Origin: Bacteroidales bacterium
GTDB taxonomy: Bacteria > Bacteroidota > Bacteroidia > Bacteroidales > UBA932
Assembly (NCBI GenBank): GCA_016283985.1
Contig: JAEENZ010000043.1
Span: forward strand, 1-34,429
Direction: 5' to 3'
Length of the DNA stretch: 34,429 nucleotides
Below are positions 20,432 through 29,791 of this stretch, piece after piece. The notes beneath the pieces were generated by a model that worked only from the letters and a program-made list of their open reading frames with translations, made no database searches and was not told where the DNA came from. Position 1 is the first letter of the stretch. Every line of letters begins with the position of its first letter. Made by a program: the position numbers and the translations under genes.

Positions 20432-21874
20432 ATGCTTCGTTTAAGGATCATATGCCTGGCTGCTTTGCTTGTGCCCGCGTGCGCGCACTCGTGCACGAAG
20501 CCCGAGCCTGCGCCCGCTCCCGTTGACAACAGGGAAATGGTTCTCTCCGGTGAAGAGGTCCCGGTCGGCTATGCCGGCGGCACGTTCGAGGTTGAGGTTT
20601 CAGCCAACTTTGCCTACAGGGTCAGCATAGATGCTACCTGGGTGACGGAAGACGGCGGCAGCGAAGCTCTGCCCAGATTCAAGGCGGAGGCCAACCCCGA
20701 CATCTTCCCGCGCAGTTGCAAGATCCGTTTCATCGACAGGACCGACCGTTACTACTACAAGGAAATTACGGTAAACCAGGCCTCCGATGCATCGGCCGGA
20801 GGCACATTGAATATAGTTGACAAGAACGCCACCCCCGAAACGAAGGCCCTGCTGGCCAATCTCTGGAAGATAGCGGACAAGGGCTGGATGTTCGGGCATC
20901 ACGACGACCTCTGGTATGGGCGTTACTGGTACAACGAGGCCGGCGGTTCCGACACCAAGGCCGTCTGCGGCGACTATCCCGCCGTGTTCAGCGTTGACTT
21001 CGGCGAGATTATGGACGACCGCTGGCAGGATGCATCCAACGCCATCCGGCGCAGGGTGATACTCGAGGCCCGCGAGAGGGGAGAGGTGATCATGGCCTGC
21101 ATGCACGTGAACAATCCCAAGACCGGCAAGGACTCCTGGGACAACTCCTCCGCCGAGGTGGTAAAGGAACTCCTAACCGAGGGCTCCGCCACCCAGAATA
21201 AGTACCGCGCCTGGCTCGACCGCCTTGCAGACTTCGCCAACAACCTTAAGGATTCGAAGGGCAACCTGGTGCCCATCATCTTCCGCATGTACCACGAGCA
21301 CACCCAGGACTGGTCGTGGTGGGGATCATCCTGCACGACCGCCAGCGAGTTCCAGCTCCTCTGGCAGATGACGGTCCAGTACCTGCGGGACTACAAGGGC
21401 GTGCACAACTTCCTGTATGCCATCTCCCCCCAGATGGACGGCTTCTATGCGAACCCGCAGGAGCGTATCCGTTTCCGCTGGCCGGGTGACGACTATGTGG
21501 ATTTCATTGGGATGGACTGCTACCACGGCAAGAACAACCTGGCGTTTACATCCAACCTGAAGGCCCTGGAGGCCGTTTCCGCCGCCAAGCGCAAGCCATG
21601 CGGAGTCACCGAGGACGGGCTCGAGTCCTTCACCCAGTCCGACTACTGGACCCGCTACATAGTCAATCCCACCGACGGCCGCCGGATCTCGATGGTCACC
21701 ATGTGGCGCAACAAGTACGTGGGTAACGACGAATCGGACAAACACTATTTCAGCGTCTATCCCGGGCATCCTTCAGAAGAAGATTTCCGAAAGATGCATG
21801 CCCTCGACAGAGTATTATTCAGCAAAGACCTCCCGGACATGTACACCATGCCGGCCGGATATGAAGTAAAATAA
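20432..21874 (+). CDS. BACON-GH26 glycanase lipoprotein, probable beta-mannanase
   Basis: The 480-residue protein has a signal peptide with a probable lipid-anchor Cys at 17 (VPAC, slightly atypical) or 21. A BACON-like domain covers about residues 36-117 (GGTFEVEVSANFAYRVS and the closing EITVNQAS). The GH26 catalytic domain runs from about 128 to the end: MFGHHDDLWYG (153-163) is the Bacteroidetes GH26 entry motif, E289 in FRMYHEH is the likely acid/base and E394 in GVTEDG the likely nucleophile, with WWG at 296-298. GH26 enzymes are mostly endo-beta-1,4-mannanases; beta-1,3-xylanase and mixed-linkage glucanase activities also occur. It begins two bases after the lipoprotein gene and nine bases before susC, consistent with one transcript. 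It is the only glycoside hydrolase in the window. Confidence 0.88.
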   Translation: MLRLRIICLAALLVPACAHSCTKPEPAPAPVDNREMVLSGEEVPVGYAGGTFEVEVSANFAYRVSIDATWVTEDGGSEALPRFKAEANPDIFPRSCKIRFIDRTDRYYYKEITVNQASDASAGGTLNIVDKNATPETKALLANLWKIADKGWMFGHHDDLWYGRYWYNEAGGSDTKAVCGDYPAVFSVDFGEIMDDRWQDASNAIRRRVILEARERGEVIMACMHVNNPKTGKDSWDNSSAEVVKELLTEGSATQNKYRAWLDRLADFANNLKDSKGNLVPIIFRMYHEHTQDWSWWGSSCTTASEFQLLWQMTVQYLRDYKGVHNFLYAISPQMDGFYANPQERIRFRWPGDDYVDFIGMDCYHGKNNLAFTSNLKALEAVSAAKRKPCGVTEDGLESFTQSDYWTRYIVNPTDGRRISMVTMWRNKYVGNDESDKHYFSVYPGHPSEEDFRKMHALDRVLFSKDLPDMYTMPAGYEVK

Positions 21875-21883
21875 ACACACCAT

Positions 21884-24800
21884 ATGACAAAAACCTTGAT
21901 AAAAACCCTTGTGCTTGCCCTGGCGCTGCTGGCGGGAACGCTGGCAACGGCCCAGAACACGCGCACGCTGCGGGGAAAGCTCACCGAAGATTCGGGAGAG
22001 CCCCTGCCCGGAGCGGCCGTGGTGATCAAGGGTACCACCCGCGGAGCGGTGGCCGGAGATGACGGCCGCTACACGCTGGACCTGCCTGCCGGTGAAGTCA
22101 CCGTGGAGGCATCCTTCGTGGGCTACCTCTCCAAGACCTTCCGGGTGGGAGAATCGCAGGCCGTGCTCGACATAGTGCTCGAGCCGGACATCAACCTCAT
22201 GGAAGAGGTGGTGGTGACGGCATTCGCCACCCAGAAGAAAGTGAACGTCACCGGAGCCATCAGCTCCGTGGGTGGCGGCGACCTGCTGGCTACTCCGGTA
22301 TCCAACATCGCCAACGCCCTGATAGGCAACACCCCCGGCGTGGCGGGACTGCAGACTTCCGGCGAACCTGGCCGCAATGCGGCTGACATATACATCCGCG
22401 GCGTCTCCACATACGGAAACTCTACCCCGCTCATCATAATCGACGGCGTGGAGCAGGCCAGCGAGCAGGCATTCCAGGAGTTCAATGCAATGGATGCCAA
22501 CGAGATACAGAGCGTCAGCGTGCTGAAGGACGCATCTTCCACCGCGGTTTATGGTGTGCGCGGTGCGAACGGTGTCATAATAGTCACTACCAAGCGCGGC
22601 TCCGCCGGCAAGCCGGTGATCAACTTCTCGGGCGGTTTCGGCCTGACCTCGGCCAATATGCTGCAGGAAGGTACTACGGCCTACGAATATGCTCTCTTCC
22701 GCAACGAGGCCATCCGCAACGAGCAGCGCGGCTACCCCGGCAACGAGGGCCTCTCCGCCTACATCTACGACGACTACGACCTCTGGAAGTTCAAGAACAA
22801 CCGGGACTTCACCCCGCAGGAGGTGGATGCCATGACCGGCCTGACTGCTGAGCAGAAAGAGAAGCTCAAGAACACTCCGGCCCTCTACTATGCCGACCAT
22901 AACCTCTACAAGGAGCAATTCAACAATGTGGCGCCCCAGTACCAGGCAAACATCAACGTGAGCGGCGGAACCGACAGGGTGAAGTACTTCGTCTCGTTCG
23001 GCTACTTCCGCCAGGAGGGTATCGGAAAGAATGTCTCGTACTACGGAGCCAACACCGGTTCGCTCTTCAACCGCTACAACTTCCGTTCGAACTTCGACAT
23101 CGCCATCACCCCCCGCACCACCCTCACGGTGAACACCGCCGGGCAGTTCGGCGAGACCACGGGTCCCGGCAACAGCGCGGACGCCTATGACATGGAGGCC
23201 CGTTACAAGATAATAATGCAGTACATCTACGACTGCAATCCCTTCATCAGTCCCGGCATAGTCGACGGGCACCTGATAAGCGGCTTCTCCGGCATCGAGG
23301 GCTCGATTCAGAACCCTCTCGCCGCCAAGACCAACAGCAACATCGGTTTCCAGAACGCGCTGTACAACCTGCTGATGAGCGGCACGGCCACCATCTACAA
23401 CAGCCTGCTGGACAATACAATACGCCTGAACCACCAGATGGACTGGCTGACGCCCGGGCTGAAGGCGCATACCACGGTTTCCTACCAGGACAACTACAAC
23501 CGCTATGTGAAGTACACCCCCTCGCTGCCTTCCTATTCCATACAGCGCAACGCGGACAACCCTCTGGAATACGACTTCTTCGGCGGTTCCATGGGTGCGG
23601 GCTCGTTCGAGTCCTGGGGATACTCCAACTGGAACAAATTCTACGTGGATGCCGGCCTGGACTGGGCCGCTACCTACGGCAAGCACGAGCTGAGCGCCCT
23701 GCTGCTCGGCAAGGCATCCAAATACACCATGCCCTACGACAGCTACCACGTGCCGTCCGGCATCATGGGCTTCGTCGGGCGCATAACCTACAACTACGCC
23801 GACCGCTACATGGCGGAGTTCAACGTGGGTTACAACGGTACCGAGCAGTTCGCGGAAGGCAAGCGCTTCGGCCTCTTCCCCGCAATCTCCGCGGGATGGG
23901 TGCCCTCGCTCGAGCCCTGGTTCCCCAAGAACAGGGTGCTGAGCTTCCTCAAGATACGTGCATCGTACGGAGAGGTGGGTAACGACCAGCTGGGCGCGAG
24001 CCGCCGCTACTACTATCTGCCCAATACCTGGAAACTGAACCAGAGTGGATACTGGCTGGGCAATGCCGACGGCACCTCGCAGAATGCCTACTATCCCGGC
24101 GCCCTCGAGGGCAGCCTGGGCAATCCGGACATCACCTGGGAGCGTGCGCGAAAGTATGATGTGGGCGTCGAATCCAAGTTCTTCGACAGCCGCCTGTCGG
24201 CCGACTTCGACTGGTTCTACGAGCACCGGGACAACATCCTCACCACCCTCGGCATCATCCCCGCCATCTATGGAGTGCCCCAGACCGACGTGCCTCCGGC
24301 AAACGTGGGCGTGACCATGAACAGGGGATACGAGCTGGTGCTGGGCTGGACCGACAAGGTGGGCGACCTCATCTACACCCTCGGTGCCGACATCAGCTAC
24401 TCCCGCAACAAGATAATCTACATGGCGGAGGCGGACAATCCCTATCCGTGGATGAACAAGACGGGTCACATGATAGGCCAGCGCTACGGCCTGACCTCCG
24501 ACGGCCTGTTCAACACGGCCGAGGAACTCGCCGCCCGCCCGTTCAACACCTATACCGGCAACCAGGCCACCCTGGGCGACATCCGCTACAAGAGCCTGGA
24601 CGGCAACGACGTGATAGACCAGAACGACATCGGGCCGATAGGCTATCCGAACTACGCCCTCTATCACTTCAACTTCAAGATACAGCTGGGCTGGAAGGGC
24701 TTCGACATCAAGATGCTCTTTACCGGCAGCAAGGACGGATCGTACTATCTTCCAAGCGGATATACCATCCCGTTCTTCAAGAACGCCGGCAACGCCTGGA

Positions 24801-25162
24801 AATGGCAGTACGACGGACGCTGGACCGAGGAGAAATACCTCGCGGGTGAGAAGATAACCTTCCCCCGCGCCACCTACAGCGCCACGTCCAGCCACAACAA
24901 CTACCTCGTGAGCGATTACTGGATGAAGTCCAGCGACCACATCAAGTTCAAGAACGTGGAGATAGGCTACACCTTCAACATAGGCACTGCCTCCCACAGC
25001 AACATCCTTCAGGCCTTGCGCGTGTATGTGAACGCCAACAACGTCTACACCTTCCGCAACGCCCTGACTCCCTACGGCATCGACCCGGAAACCACCGACG
25101 GAAGCACCTACGTGTATCCGCTCACCCGGGTATTCATGGCAGGCATCAGTTTCAGGTTCTAA
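21884..25162 (+). CDS. SusC/RagA-family TonB-dependent outer membrane transporter (first)
   Basis: The 1092-residue protein imports oligosaccharides across the outer membrane with its SusD partner, energised by TonB. In order: a signal peptide (about 1-24, ending ATAQ), a carboxypeptidase-D regulatory-like domain (about 27-103, SGEPLPGAAVVIKGT and the GYLSKTF end), a TonB-box-like EEVVVTAF (107-114), the plug (about 115-240, with IRGVSTYGNSTPLIIIDGVE and VYGVRGANGVIIVTTKRG), and a 22-strand barrel finishing in the aromatic residue F needed for barrel assembly. Domain set and length are typical. The paired SusD gene starts 12 bases after the stop. Substrate is inferred from the neighbouring GH26 gene to be a mannan-type oligosaccharide. 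Confidence 0.96.
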   Translation: MTKTLIKTLVLALALLAGTLATAQNTRTLRGKLTEDSGEPLPGAAVVIKGTTRGAVAGDDGRYTLDLPAGEVTVEASFVGYLSKTFRVGESQAVLDIVLEPDINLMEEVVVTAFATQKKVNVTGAISSVGGGDLLATPVSNIANALIGNTPGVAGLQTSGEPGRNAADIYIRGVSTYGNSTPLIIIDGVEQASEQAFQEFNAMDANEIQSVSVLKDASSTAVYGVRGANGVIIVTTKRGSAGKPVINFSGGFGLTSANMLQEGTTAYEYALFRNEAIRNEQRGYPGNEGLSAYIYDDYDLWKFKNNRDFTPQEVDAMTGLTAEQKEKLKNTPALYYADHNLYKEQFNNVAPQYQANINVSGGTDRVKYFVSFGYFRQEGIGKNVSYYGANTGSLFNRYNFRSNFDIAITPRTTLTVNTAGQFGETTGPGNSADAYDMEARYKIIMQYIYDCNPFISPGIVDGHLISGFSGIEGSIQNPLAAKTNSNIGFQNALYNLLMSGTATIYNSLLDNTIRLNHQMDWLTPGLKAHTTVSYQDNYNRYVKYTPSLPSYSIQRNADNPLEYDFFGGSMGAGSFESWGYSNWNKFYVDAGLDWAATYGKHELSALLLGKASKYTMPYDSYHVPSGIMGFVGRITYNYADRYMAEFNVGYNGTEQFAEGKRFGLFPAISAGWVPSLEPWFPKNRVLSFLKIRASYGEVGNDQLGASRRYYYLPNTWKLNQSGYWLGNADGTSQNAYYPGALEGSLGNPDITWERARKYDVGVESKFFDSRLSADFDWFYEHRDNILTTLGIIPAIYGVPQTDVPPANVGVTMNRGYELVLGWTDKVGDLIYTLGADISYSRNKIIYMAEADNPYPWMNKTGHMIGQRYGLTSDGLFNTAEELAARPFNTYTGNQATLGDIRYKSLDGNDVIDQNDIGPIGYPNYALYHFNFKIQLGWKGFDIKMLFTGSKDGSYYLPSGYTIPFFKNAGNAWKWQYDGRWTEEKYLAGEKITFPRATYSATSSHNNYLVSDYWMKSSDHIKFKNVEIGYTFNIGTASHSNILQALRVYVNANNVYTFRNALTPYGIDPETTDGSTYVYPLTRVFMAGISFRF

Positions 25163-25174
25163 AGAGAAAGGCTT

Positions 25175-27001
25175 ATGAAAAAGATAATCTTCAGTTTCTT
25201 TGCAATCTGCATACTGGGTTCCTGCAGTCTCTTCCTCGAGAAACCGGACACAACCGGAACCGTAGACCAGAATGAAGTGTTCTCCACGACCAAGAACGCC
25301 GGCTCCGCGCTGATGAGCTGCTACCGCAACATCCTCAAGCACGGCTGGCCGGGCGGAATGGGCATAGGGCACAGCACCTACGGCGCGCTCAGCGGCGAGA
25401 TAGGCCGCGGATACAGCTGGCACGGCAGTTACATAATCGCCCAGCAGGGGCTCTCGGTGAACGGTGTGGACGGATCCGATTCCGGCACCGACAGCTACGA
25501 GAAAAGCTGGAGCTACATCCGCCAGTGCTGGCTGGTGAACGAGAATATAGACAAGGTCACGGACCTTTCCGACGGCGACAAGGCCATAGTGAAGGCCGAG
25601 ATACTTGGGCTCATCGCCTACCGCTACATGGGCATGCTCTACCGCTACGGCGGAGTGCCCATCGTGCGTAAATCCTTCCTCTCCACCGACGACCTGTCCG
25701 CTCCGCGTGCGAGCGTGAAGGACGTGGTGGACTACATCTGCGAGCTCTGCGATGCCGCATACGCGGTACTGCCCGTGAATTGGCCAGCCGCCTATACCGG
25801 CCGCCTGACCAAGGGCGCGGTGCTGGCGATCAAGGCGCGCACCCTGCTCTTCGCTGCCAGACCCCTGTTCAACAGCGCCACGCCATATCTCGACAACGGC
25901 TCCCACAACGACCTCGTCTGCTACGGCAACTACGACAAGGAACGCTGGAAGGCGGCCATCGACGCCAACGAGGCCGTCCTTGCCTGGGCTGTTGATGCGG
26001 GTGTGGAACTCCTGAACACCGGAGGTGCGGGTGTCGGCAAGCCCAATCCCAATGCCTTCGACGATTACGGCAAGGCCACGTCCGTCTTCGCCAACCCGGA
26101 GATCATCCTGGCCTACAAACTTGGCAAACAGGAGGGATGGGAGCCCATCGTGAACTACCTCTGCTGCTCAGCACACCAGAATGTGAGCCGTTTCGATACG
26201 GATGCCAACGGCATACTGACAAACCATCTCGAACTGTACTGGGACGTCGACGGCAACGACGTGGTCTGGCCCAAGGTAGGGGAGGCCACGCCACATGCCG
26301 GGGCTGAGTGGTCGACGAAGGTTCTCTCGCTGGAGCCCCGCGCACATGCCGACATCAAGTTCGGAGGCTTCGACTCCGACAACAACCCCGGCGACTACTA
26401 CTGGTCGAATGCAGGATGGAACCGCGGCGGATATGCCGCCGAAAAGAACAAGGCGTCGTCCTTCCCCGATCCCATCAACGACGAGAAAGGATGCGGCGAG
26501 CGCACCAAGTTCTTCTACCATGCGGGCAGCCGCACCTGGTGCGAGCCTCCGCTCTTCCGCTTGGCCGAAACCTACATGAACCTGGCTGAAGCCTATAATG
26601 AATACGGCAATACGGCCAAGGCCCTGGAGAACCTGAACGTGGTTCACAACCGCGCGGGTCTCCCGGCAATAACCGAAACCGACCAGGCCAAGCTCCGTGC
26701 AATTATCCAGCGCGAAGACGCCATCGAGTTCTTCCAGGAGAACCACCGCTACTTCGACGTGAAGCATTGGAAACTTCCCAATGTGGGCAACGGCATCTGC
26801 GGCGGCCCCATGCGCATGCTGCAGTTCAACATCAAGAACGACGAATCCGCCACCTGGCCCTTCGCAGCCAAGTGGATTGAGACCTGGTGGGATTCAGTGG
26901 TCTACAATGCATATTGGAGCGACGAGATGCTCCTTGAACCTTTCCCTCAGTTGGAAGTGAACAAGGGCACCACCGTTCAGAATCCCGGTTACACTAAATA
27001 A
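25175..27001 (+). CDS. SusD/RagB-family nutrient-binding outer membrane lipoprotein (first)
   Basis: The 608-residue lipoprotein has lipobox ILGSC (Cys17) and forms the lid of the SusC transporter. The SusD layout is clear: a helical TPR-rich N-terminal half with YRYMGMLYRYGGVPIV, GRLTKGAVLAIKARTLLFAARPLFN, then ETYMNLAEAYNEYG and the C-terminal FFQENHRYFDVKHWK segment, ending in NPGYT as in most SusD proteins. It is longer than the average member (about 500-550 residues); the extra length lies in loops between about 250 and 420, which in this family shape ligand binding. Start and stop are each 12 bases from the neighbouring susC genes. It binds the glycan at the cell surface; specificity is not readable from sequence. 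Confidence 0.95.
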   Translation: MKKIIFSFFAICILGSCSLFLEKPDTTGTVDQNEVFSTTKNAGSALMSCYRNILKHGWPGGMGIGHSTYGALSGEIGRGYSWHGSYIIAQQGLSVNGVDGSDSGTDSYEKSWSYIRQCWLVNENIDKVTDLSDGDKAIVKAEILGLIAYRYMGMLYRYGGVPIVRKSFLSTDDLSAPRASVKDVVDYICELCDAAYAVLPVNWPAAYTGRLTKGAVLAIKARTLLFAARPLFNSATPYLDNGSHNDLVCYGNYDKERWKAAIDANEAVLAWAVDAGVELLNTGGAGVGKPNPNAFDDYGKATSVFANPEIILAYKLGKQEGWEPIVNYLCCSAHQNVSRFDTDANGILTNHLELYWDVDGNDVVWPKVGEATPHAGAEWSTKVLSLEPRAHADIKFGGFDSDNNPGDYYWSNAGWNRGGYAAEKNKASSFPDPINDEKGCGERTKFFYHAGSRTWCEPPLFRLAETYMNLAEAYNEYGNTAKALENLNVVHNRAGLPAITETDQAKLRAIIQREDAIEFFQENHRYFDVKHWKLPNVGNGICGGPMRMLQFNIKNDESATWPFAAKWIETWWDSVVYNAYWSDEMLLEPFPQLEVNKGTTVQNPGYTK

Positions 27002-27007
27002 AGGAGG
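27001..27007 (+). promoter_or_regulatory. Shine-Dalgarno sequence of the second susC
   Basis: AAGGAGG ends six bases before the ATG at 27014 and overlaps the last base of the susD1 stop codon. This is a full anti-16S match at standard spacing. None of the other starts in the window that I checked has a comparable sequence, in keeping with the weak use of Shine-Dalgarno pairing in Bacteroidetes. It supports the chosen start. Confidence 0.6.
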
Positions 27008-27013
27008 CGAGCC

Positions 27014-29779
27014 ATGAAAAGATTTATCGTAATGATTTCAGCAGCGGCCGCCCTCCTCATCGGGATGGGCGCCTACGCGCAGGATTACGGCACGGCCGCG
27101 GTCAGCACCGCTTCCGGCGACGAGCTCTACAAGCGCGTGGAGACCAACCTCACCAACACCTTCACCGGGGCATTCACCGGACTGACCGTTCTTCACGGCA
27201 CAGGGGAACCCGGCAGCAATACTGCGAGTTATCTTATCCGCGGCATGGGCAGCTACGGCCTCGGCACATGGAACCAGGCCCGCCTGTTCGTGGACGGATT
27301 CGAGGTCAACATAGATTATCTCACGTCCATTTCCCCGGCCGAAATCGAGAAGGTCGAGGTGCTGAAGGATGCCGCAGCTCTCGTGTTCTACGGCGAAAAG
27401 GGCGCCAACGGCGTGATCCGCATAACCACAAAGAGGGGAATCGAAGGGCAGGCGAAGGTGAACGCCCGGGTGCGTTACGGGGTGCAGACCCCCGCCCTGC
27501 TGAACAAGCCCCTGGGCTCGTACGACTATGCCAATCTCTACAACCAGGCGGTATCCAACGACAAGGGAATGGTCTGGTCGCCGGTCTATAGCCAGGCGCA
27601 ACTGGATGCCTACCGAGACGGCAGCGGCACCGATACCGACTGGTACGCCCAGGCCCTGAAAGGCAGCGGCAGTTTCATGGATGCGGACGTAGTGCTGAAC
27701 GGCGGATCCAAGGCCGCCCGCTATAATATCAACCTCGACTACCTCGGCAACAAGGGCCTGCTGAACGCGGCGGATACCGACAGTACGCGCAACCTCGGCT
27801 ACCAGCGCTTCAACGTGAGGGCCAACCTCGACTTCAACGTACTGAAGGTCTTCGAGGTGAGGATGGACATAGGCGGACGCATCGAGACCTTGCACCGGCC
27901 GAACTACAGCACGTCCTCGCTGTTCACCAACCTTGCCAAGTATCCTTCCAACATATACGGCGTGTACGATGATGACGCACGCACCCATTTCAGCGGCACG
28001 GGTGTCTATCCCAACAACCCATACGCCTCGGTGAACGGCCTCGGCTGGTATTCCGTGAAGGCCAGGAGCCTCCAGACCAATCTCTCCGTGAAGGAGCGGC
28101 TGGACATGGTGACCGAAGGCCTCTGGCTGGAGCAGGCCGTGTCTTTCTACAGCTATACTCTGAGCACCTGGTCCAAGACCCGCAACTATGCACGCTGGTA
28201 TGGAGGTGCAACCACGACAACCGACGAGACCACATCCCTTACTGCCAGCGGATACGGTTCCGCCGGCATGCAGGATTGGAAACAGGGCCGACTGACGGCG
28301 GGATACGACCGCAGTTTCGGCGAGCATAACCTGACCGCCCGCCTGAATTACGGCATCTCCGCCTATAAGGGCGACGGATACTTCTCGTTCAAGTACAATA
28401 CCCTGAACCTGAACGGACTGGTGCATTACGATTATGCCCACCGCTACATTGCGGAACTGGGATTCTCTGAGTTCGGCAACGACGCCTTCGCTCCCGGACA
28501 CCGCTGGCACTTTTATCCGGCCGTTTCGGCCGCCTGGATAGCCTCCAGCGAAGACTTCCTGAAAGGGGCCGGCTGGGTACAGTTCCTGAAACTTCGCGCA
28601 TCCGCCGGCCTGACCGGCTTCTCGGAATCGAAGGCCACGAACATCCTGAACGATTTCAATTCCAACGGCCGCTATCTCTATAAGGGCTACTACACCTACA
28701 GCTACATAGGGGCTTTCTACATGGGCTCGCCTTCGGCCGAATGGCAGAACAGCCTGGTGCCCATGTTCACTCCCAACGAGGACATCGGCCCCGAAAAGAG
28801 CCTCAAGCTCGACATCGGCGTGGATGCCACCCTGTTCGGGGGGCTGCAGCTCACCGCGGATGCCTTCCTGGATCGCCGCACCGGCATCCTCACCCTGGAC
28901 AAGTCCCTCATGGGATACTACGGCAAGCAGTATTCCTTCTCCAACATAGGAGAGATGAACAGCCGTGGCTTCGAGCTGTCGGCGGAGTATTCCGGCAAGG
29001 CCGGCGAACTGAGTTATAATGCCGGTGGATCCATCTTCTATGCCACCAACACCGTGGTGAACATGGCGGAAGTGCCTCCGGCAAACGCCTTCAGCGCATC
29101 TACCGGCAGGCCCTACGGCACCTTCATAGGCCTTGTGGCGGACGGATTCTACCAGGTGCAGGACTTCGACGACGACGGCAAACTGCTGCCCGGCCTTCCC
29201 ACGCCGGCATTCGGCGAGGTGCAGCCGGGAGACGTGAAATACCGCGACCTGGACGGCAACACCGTCATCGACCAGAACGACATCACCCGCATCGGGCGCA
29301 GCTGGATCCCGGAATGGAACTTCAGCTTCGGTGGCAAGCTCGCCTGGCGCAGGTTCGACGCGGAAATCCTCTTCCAGGGAGTGGCTGGCGTATCGGTGAA
29401 CCTGCTGGACAACTGGAACCAGACGGTGGCGTTCATCGACAACGGCAATGCCTATGAGATAGCCAAGGGCGCCTGGGCCTACTACCCGATGGAGGGCATA
29501 GACAACCGCGCCAATGCGACCTATCCGCGCCTGACCACCCAGGGCAACCAGAACAACTATCGCCTGAGCACGCTGTGGCTCAAGGACGGATCCTTCCTCA
29601 AACTCCGCAACCTGGAGTTCGGCTACACTTTCAAAGAAGGCATGCGCTGCTTCATCAATGGGCAGAACCTTCTGACTTTCAGCCCGTTGCAGAGCCAGTA
29701 CAACATTGACCCGGAGAACGCCTCCGGGCTGTACCCTCAGCTTCGCAGCTTCAACGCAGGCATTTCTTTAACCTTCTAA
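27014..29779 (+). CDS. SusC-family TonB-dependent transporter lacking the N-terminal extension (second)
   Basis: The 921-residue protein has a signal peptide (about 1-22, ending AYAQ) and goes almost directly into the plug domain (VSTASGDELYKRVETNLTN, then YLIRGMGSYG, FVDGFEV, VEVLKDAAALVFYGEKGANG and IRITTKRG at about 130-142), followed by the outer membrane barrel with the usual DVKYRDLDGNTVIDQNDI loop near the end and a C-terminal F. The carboxypeptidase-like domain of the first SusC is absent and no TonB box like EEVVVTA is visible; only the short stretch DYGTAAV lies between the signal peptide and plug. The gene is intact, with no frameshift or lost start upstream, and has a strong Shine-Dalgarno sequence. 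It is paired with the SusD gene 12 bases downstream. Confidence 0.94.
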   Translation: MKRFIVMISAAAALLIGMGAYAQDYGTAAVSTASGDELYKRVETNLTNTFTGAFTGLTVLHGTGEPGSNTASYLIRGMGSYGLGTWNQARLFVDGFEVNIDYLTSISPAEIEKVEVLKDAAALVFYGEKGANGVIRITTKRGIEGQAKVNARVRYGVQTPALLNKPLGSYDYANLYNQAVSNDKGMVWSPVYSQAQLDAYRDGSGTDTDWYAQALKGSGSFMDADVVLNGGSKAARYNINLDYLGNKGLLNAADTDSTRNLGYQRFNVRANLDFNVLKVFEVRMDIGGRIETLHRPNYSTSSLFTNLAKYPSNIYGVYDDDARTHFSGTGVYPNNPYASVNGLGWYSVKARSLQTNLSVKERLDMVTEGLWLEQAVSFYSYTLSTWSKTRNYARWYGGATTTTDETTSLTASGYGSAGMQDWKQGRLTAGYDRSFGEHNLTARLNYGISAYKGDGYFSFKYNTLNLNGLVHYDYAHRYIAELGFSEFGNDAFAPGHRWHFYPAVSAAWIASSEDFLKGAGWVQFLKLRASAGLTGFSESKATNILNDFNSNGRYLYKGYYTYSYIGAFYMGSPSAEWQNSLVPMFTPNEDIGPEKSLKLDIGVDATLFGGLQLTADAFLDRRTGILTLDKSLMGYYGKQYSFSNIGEMNSRGFELSAEYSGKAGELSYNAGGSIFYATNTVVNMAEVPPANAFSASTGRPYGTFIGLVADGFYQVQDFDDDGKLLPGLPTPAFGEVQPGDVKYRDLDGNTVIDQNDITRIGRSWIPEWNFSFGGKLAWRRFDAEILFQGVAGVSVNLLDNWNQTVAFIDNGNAYEIAKGAWAYYPMEGIDNRANATYPRLTTQGNQNNYRLSTLWLKDGSFLKLRNLEFGYTFKEGMRCFINGQNLLTFSPLQSQYNIDPENASGLYPQLRSFNAGISLTF

Positions 29780-29791
29780 GCCCCCGGAAAG

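Noticed and set aside
21815..25906. A minus-strand open frame of 1363 codons opposite susC1 and the start of susD1
   Set aside because: It lies entirely antisense to two certain genes, its translation shows no family motif or hydrophobic pattern of a real protein, and similar long antisense frames occur opposite recQ, fadD and other GC-rich genes. Strong codon bias of the sense genes explains the lack of stops.
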